From Fusarium oxysporum f. sp. lycopersici 4287 (lineage: Eukaryota; Ascomycota; Sordariomycetes; Hypocreales; Nectriaceae): a stretch of DNA of 64,000 bases. Position 1 is the stretch's first letter, and each line of letters opens with the position of its first letter. Positions 59,539-64,000 of the stretch are shown in pieces. The notes under the pieces were generated by a model that saw nothing but the letters and a program-made list of their open reading frames with translations, searched no databases and had not been told where the DNA came from. The position numbers and the translations under genes were made by a program. The stretch is taken from contig NC_030990.1 in assembly GCF_000149955.1 (NCBI RefSeq), positions 4,701,482 through 4,765,481 on the forward strand, written 5' to 3'.

Positions 59539-60934
59539 TATATATAAATATTATCTGATTTTCACAGCCGAAGGTCTTTCAATATGATTCGGCACACAAG
59601 ATAGCCATGGAGATCGCCAAGCTTTGTGATTTAACAATATTAAAAATCAACCAGGTGTCTACTTGAAAGAAGACATTATCTAGCATTTATATAAGTCTAA
59701 CTAAGCTTGATTTAGCCCAACCGAGTCTAGAGAAGATACCTTGTTGCCCTTTATGGAGACTTTAGGCTCCTAATGCTTTCCCCAAGCTGGGTTGAGGTGA
59801 TATGGAGTTTCCTGTGCCATTTACGGCGAAATCATCGAGACAGGGTTTATGATAATTACCAATTAACACAATGAAGGCAAGGGTAAATCTTTGCACATCA
59901 CCTATTGGTTTCCTAAGCTTCTTATGCTACATGTATTCTCTCATAGTCCCCGCTTATTAAAGTACTCAAGAAGCTACTTCACCTGCCCTACTAATACGAT
60001 GGTTCCTAGGCTCGGCACTGAGCATCTGAGCCTTTCCGAGTCCACAGTATTCTTGACCCTGGCCTTGTAGCCAGCACTTTCCAAGGGAAATACTCGAACT
60101 GTGCAAATTACAATTTCACCTGGCTTCAGTAGGCCCACAGAGTAGGTCGCGCGCTTCCCAAAGATAAATTCAAACATGTTATATTTATTATAACTGGGAC
60201 ACTTCTTACTACGGCACAACTCTTATTAGAATAAAGCCTCATCGCCGTGTACTAGACCCTAATGAACTCCGTCACTCAATTCCATACAAGCCTTTCCATT
60301 CATTTATAAACTTCATCTTTCCCAATGACCTGAGAACAAAAGCTTCGTGGGCCTTGATTAGCCTAGTTCTACGATTCACATCGGCCAACGGGGATCTGGC
60401 ATACTACAGAAAACAATACAACAGAGGCAATAGACCCAAAGGAAATCACCAGAAAGAGGATCTCGTGGACATGTATCCGGCATGACTGCATTTACATCCT
60501 TATCATTTGGTAGGTGTGTACATGTGGCGATAGAGAGATGATCTAATGCTATGGCCGATGTGTTTAGGTCACAAATGGTTGGCTTCCTTTCCTACGACAT
60601 TCCTTCTGCGCCAAGCGCTTTCGAAGACTTAACACCTCTCAAAACCATTTACGACTGAGATAGATAAGGACTCGCAAATATATTATAAACTTAACTTATA
60701 ATATCCATAAAGAGAAAAAGGGAAAAGAATTTCAAAAGATAATTTTAACTTTATTACTCTGTAAAGAAGATCATGATATATAAAGTTGTTAGGGAAAATA
60801 CATCTAAGCTTATATCTTGGCCAAAACTCTGTTTGATTAGCTGTTTGCGTTGCGCTCTGACCTTGAGCATAACAAGTCCCTCCCATCGCTCTCTTTGGCC
60901 ATTCGACATTGCCTTGATTCTAATTGCGCTTCCA
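59539..60934. other. Intergenic up to assembly gap
   Basis: Short frames only. AT-rich at 60640-60800. A minus-strand frame at 60683-60886 has no recognised motif; because it abuts the gap, the BVMO C-terminus could extend towards it. Confidence 0.4.
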
Positions 60935-61274
60935 NNNNNNNNNNNNNNNNNNNNNNNNNNNNNNNNNNNNNNNNNNNNNNNNNNNNNNNNNNNNNNNNNN
61001 NNNNNNNNNNNNNNNNNNNNNNNNNNNNNNNNNNNNNNNNNNNNNNNNNNNNNNNNNNNNNNNNNNNNNNNNNNNNNNNNNNNNNNNNNNNNNNNNNNNN
61101 NNNNNNNNNNNNNNNNNNNNNNNNNNNNNNNNNNNNNNNNNNNNNNNNNNNNNNNNNNNNNNNNNNNNNNNNNNNNNNNNNNNNNNNNNNNNNNNNNNNN
61201 NNNNNNNNNNNNNNNNNNNNNNNNNNNNNNNNNNNNNNNNNNNNNNNNNNNNNNNNNNNNNNNNNNNNNNNNNN
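60935..61274. other. Assembly gap (340 N)
   Basis: Undetermined bases that remove the C-terminal part of the BVMO gene. Confidence 0.99.
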
Positions 61275-62576
61275 GAATGTTTGGGGCAGGAAGTCAAGCC
61301 AAGCAGCACGGTCGGCCTCAGCTCGCCGCTCCGAGCCATGAGCGGGATACCGTCCTTGGCACGGAAGTCAACATTGACGAAAGCGGCCAGTAATGGCATT
61401 GAACCCAGTGGCATAGATAAGCACGTCAAGCTCATATTTGGTGCCATCTTCCAGGGTAATGCCAGTGGGAGTAATTCTCTCAATGCCGTTAACGCTAATA
61501 TCGGCAAGGTGGATGTTAGACTGGTTATAAACCTCGTAGTAGCCGCTCTCAAGAGGCACCCGGGCAAGGCCGAAACCATGATCCTTAGGAATCAACTTCT
61601 CAGCGATCTCTGGGTCGTTGACCCGGGCCCGAATCTTGTCAGCCATAAAAGCCGAGTATAGATTATTGGCTTCGCGGTCTGTATAAGTGTCAGAGAAGGC
61701 ACTCAGCCACTTGCCCATGCCGGGCTTATTATAAAGGCTTTCCCAAAGCTCACGACGCTCTTCGGGAGTGGCCTCGCTGGATTTGCGCTTATCAGGCGAG
61801 TGAATAAAGCCGGTTGGGGACTCGCCACGCAGCTTGAAGATCTCGGGGTATTTCTTTCGCTCCTGAATCATGTCTTCTTCAGAGATAGGGGTGTTGCGCA
61901 GAGGTGCAGCCCACATAGCTTGCTTCTGGAAGACGGTCAACGACTTAAGCTCGGGAATCTTGGCAAGGGCGGTGATAGTCTGGATGCCAGTTGCGCCAGT
62001 GCCGATGATTCCCACGCGCTTGCCGGCGACCATGTCACGGTGGCTAATATCGGTTGGCCACCGTGACGTGTGAAACGCCTGGCCGCCAAAGTTCTGGATG
62101 CCGGGGATAGCAGGCAGGGTAGGGTTCGAGAGGAAACCAAGGCACGAGACGAAGAATCTGGCCGAGTACGAGCGGCCAGTCTCGTCGACAAAAATCCATC
62201 GACGGGATTCATCGTCAGACCAGCGGGCAGAGACGATGCGGGTGTTGAGCTGGATGTCGCGGCGCAGGTCAAGGCGATCGGCGACAAAGTTGATATAGGC
62301 GAGCGTGTCTGGCTGGGCCGAGAAGCGTTCCTTCCAGTGCCATTCGTCGAGCAGCTTCTGGTCAAAGGAGAAGGTATATGAAAGTGACTCAGAATCGAAG
62401 CGGGCGCCTGGGTAGCGGTTCCAATACCAAGTGCCGCCTACCGACGGCGCCGAATCCAGCACGCGGATACGCCAGTCGGGGAACTTGGTCCTGATGCTAT
62501 GGAGGGCGCAGATCCCAGACATCCCAGCGCCTACAATGAGGACATCGTATGTCTCGTCTATTGTGTCGGAAGGCAT
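61275..62576 (-). CDS. Baeyer-Villiger monooxygenase, partial, one frameshift
   Basis: From the ATG at 62576 about 395 residues of a flavin monooxygenase are read: FAD site LIVGAGMSGICAL, GTWYWNRYPGARFD, the BVMO fingerprint NFGGQAFHTSRWPTD, NADPH site VGIIGTGATGIQ, and LIYATGFNAITG. Right after that (about 61384-61390) the frame must shift by one base to continue as AFVNVDFRAKDGIPL and VLLGLTSC, as the family expects; a single extra C would explain it. The remainder falls in the gap. BVMOs insert oxygen next to ketones using NADPH, in steroid/ketone breakdown or secondary metabolism. It is divergent from an SDR gene 549 bp away, and an alcohol-to-ketone-to-ester sequence is a natural inference. 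Confidence 0.88.
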
Positions 62577-63125
62577 CTTTTATTGTTTGTGTATGCCTCT
62601 AGGGGAGGAAGAGAAGAGTCAGAATAATAGATAGATGTTTTTGACTACAACGATCGTGATTCAGGACTAATTCATGCACGTATAAGTATGCCATGGCGGG
62701 CGCTGCTACCTTAAAATCAATCTGTTGTCAACTTGGTGATCGCCCTAGGGGCCGAAACCGGGGATGCAACTGAAAGCATTACCAAAGGCCGCCGCGCCAT
62801 CTTGGTCTGCTACTGAATTGTGTGACGCCACTGTCATAAAGGCCTAAACGGGTTAGGTGTCGGAGTCGGCGCCGAAACCGATGCCGAGACAGAGCTAACG
62901 TGGCCGATCCCGATCGGGCCGCCACGGGGCCCACTTCCGGGGCATCTCCCAAGACTGTTGGTCGCGGACCGAGACCAGCAATCTCAGCATCTTTCCCCGA
63001 TCGTCAGTACAGGGGGTGTTTGTCTACAACATACGACTTTTTAAAGCTTTAGCAAGCCCAACAGAATCATGATAATGTATGTCACTCGCCCCTAATCTTA
63101 CTACGATTATCATAAACACAATATT
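62577..63125. promoter_or_regulatory. Divergent promoter, BVMO and SDR
   Basis: No gene. GC-rich, with several CCG/CGG triplets, including GCCGAAACCG twice (near 62752 and 62871), a candidate regulatory repeat. Confidence 0.4.
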
Positions 63126-64000
63126 ATGGCTTCATTCGATAACAAAGTGGTAGGTATTGTGCTGCTGCTGTCCCGATACCAAGCTAATTACCCTTGTTTC
63201 AACCCAAACAGATTGCCATCACAGGCGCGGCTAGTGGTATGGGCCTTGCCACCGCCAAGCTACTCGCATCCCGCGGTGCCTCGCTCTCCTTGGCCGATCT
63301 AAATGAGGTTGCGTTGCAGAAGCTTATCTCAACCTTGCCAGGCGGTGTTGTAAAACACCTCGGCGTAGCTGTCGATGTCCGCGACGCAGCCTCCGTTGAG
63401 GCGTGGATTGACAAGACTGTCGAAAAGTTTGGTAAACTCGATGGCGCCGTCAACATGGCTGGTGTGCTTGGCCCCTCTCACACTTCTATTTTGGACACTA
63501 CCGAGAAGGATCTCAACTTTGTCATGTCGGTCAATGTCAACGGCGTTTTCAATTGCCTCAAGCCGCAGATCAAAGCTCTCAAGCAAGGTGGTGCTATCGT
63601 GAGTCATATATTAAATTATGTGTTCTACATCTTCTCGAACCGCCTTACTAAACTCGTTTCACCTCAGGTCTCTGCAGCTAGTATCTCTGGCCAGGTGGGT
63701 CTCCCTTACAGCTCCATTTACTGTGCCAGTAAGGCTGCTGTCATCTCCCTTTCCACTGCCGCCGCCAAGGAGAATGGTCATCTTCGCATCAACTGTGTTG
63801 CTCCCGGTGAGTCCGATACATGCAAGCCTTGGAATGGGGTGGCTTTGGAGCTCGCGGCTAACTTGTGGTGCCTTACATCAGGTGTCGTCTATACCCCAAT
63901 GTCAGCGGATCACGACCCTAAGCGTGTAGAAAATGGCATGATGGCCAACGCTCAAAGGAAAATTGGCAGTGCCCACGAAGTAGCCTCGGTGATTGCATTT
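63126..64000 (+). CDS. Short-chain dehydrogenase/reductase, truncated by window end
   Basis: Exons 63126-63149, 63212-63598, 63668-63806 and 63882 onward; open at the window edge. Classical SDR features: IAITGAASGMGLATA (NAD(P)-binding TGxxxGxG), SLADLNEVAL with an acidic residue after beta-2 that favours NAD, DVRDAASVEAW, NMAGVLG, catalytic serine in AASISGQ and YCASKAA (YxxxK), then INCVAPGVVYTPM. About 215 residues are visible of an expected 250-270. It probably oxidises an alcohol, or reduces a ketone, in the same pathway as the divergent BVMO. Confidence 0.9.

Overview
This window is nuclear DNA of a filamentous ascomycete (Pezizomycotina), most likely a Sordariomycete such as a Hypocrealean fungus. 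The evidence is many short spliceosomal introns (about 45-60 nt, GTAAGT-like donors, CTAAC-type branch points), Zn2Cys6 regulators with fungal transcription-factor domains, and a gene set heavy in sugar transporters and carbohydrate-active enzymes. The genus is an inference. Two assembly gaps (6974-7461 and 60935-61274) cut a nitrilase and a Baeyer-Villiger monooxygenase. About 29 protein-coding loci were modelled by hand-joining exons; no tRNA, rRNA or CRISPR was seen.

Left part (1-16.2 kb): a secreted pepsin-like protein with altered active-site triads and probable GC-AG introns; an F-box protein; a helical protein interrupted by an in-frame TGA; a nitrilase; and a group made of a Zn2Cys6 regulator, a divergent sugar transporter and a GH2 beta-mannosidase. 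A 13-bp motif is repeated around the nitrilase and the regulator/transporter promoter.

Middle part (16.7-31.9 kb): an AflR-like regulator broken by one nonsense codon and a detached AflR-like C-terminal ORF, then the most interesting locus: a membrane GT2 processive-synthase-like enzyme, an acyltransferase-3 membrane protein and a membrane-anchored CE4 (NodB-like) deacetylase. The same three activities build and modify chitin oligomers in the bacterial Nod-factor pathway. Next come a lipase resembling the bacterial I.5 family, an LGFP-repeat gene ruined by several transition-type stop codons, and a secreted chitin deacetylase.

Right part (32.8-64 kb): a flavocytochrome b2-like lactate dehydrogenase; a small secreted protein; an amino-sugar catabolic group (HXK3-type hexokinase, Zn2Cys6 regulator, glucosamine-6-phosphate deaminase); a secreted protein of unknown function; a lactose-permease/beta-galactosidase pair; GH43 and GH5 glycosidases, both with a reading-frame problem; a cofactor-dependent phosphoglycerate mutase; another large Zn2Cys6 regulator; and a divergent BVMO/SDR pair cut by the gap and the window edge.

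Overall it looks like an accessory, sugar-scavenging region with gene decay. AT-rich tracts and C-to-T type stop codons suggest repeat-induced point mutation or similar decay, but this has not been computed.
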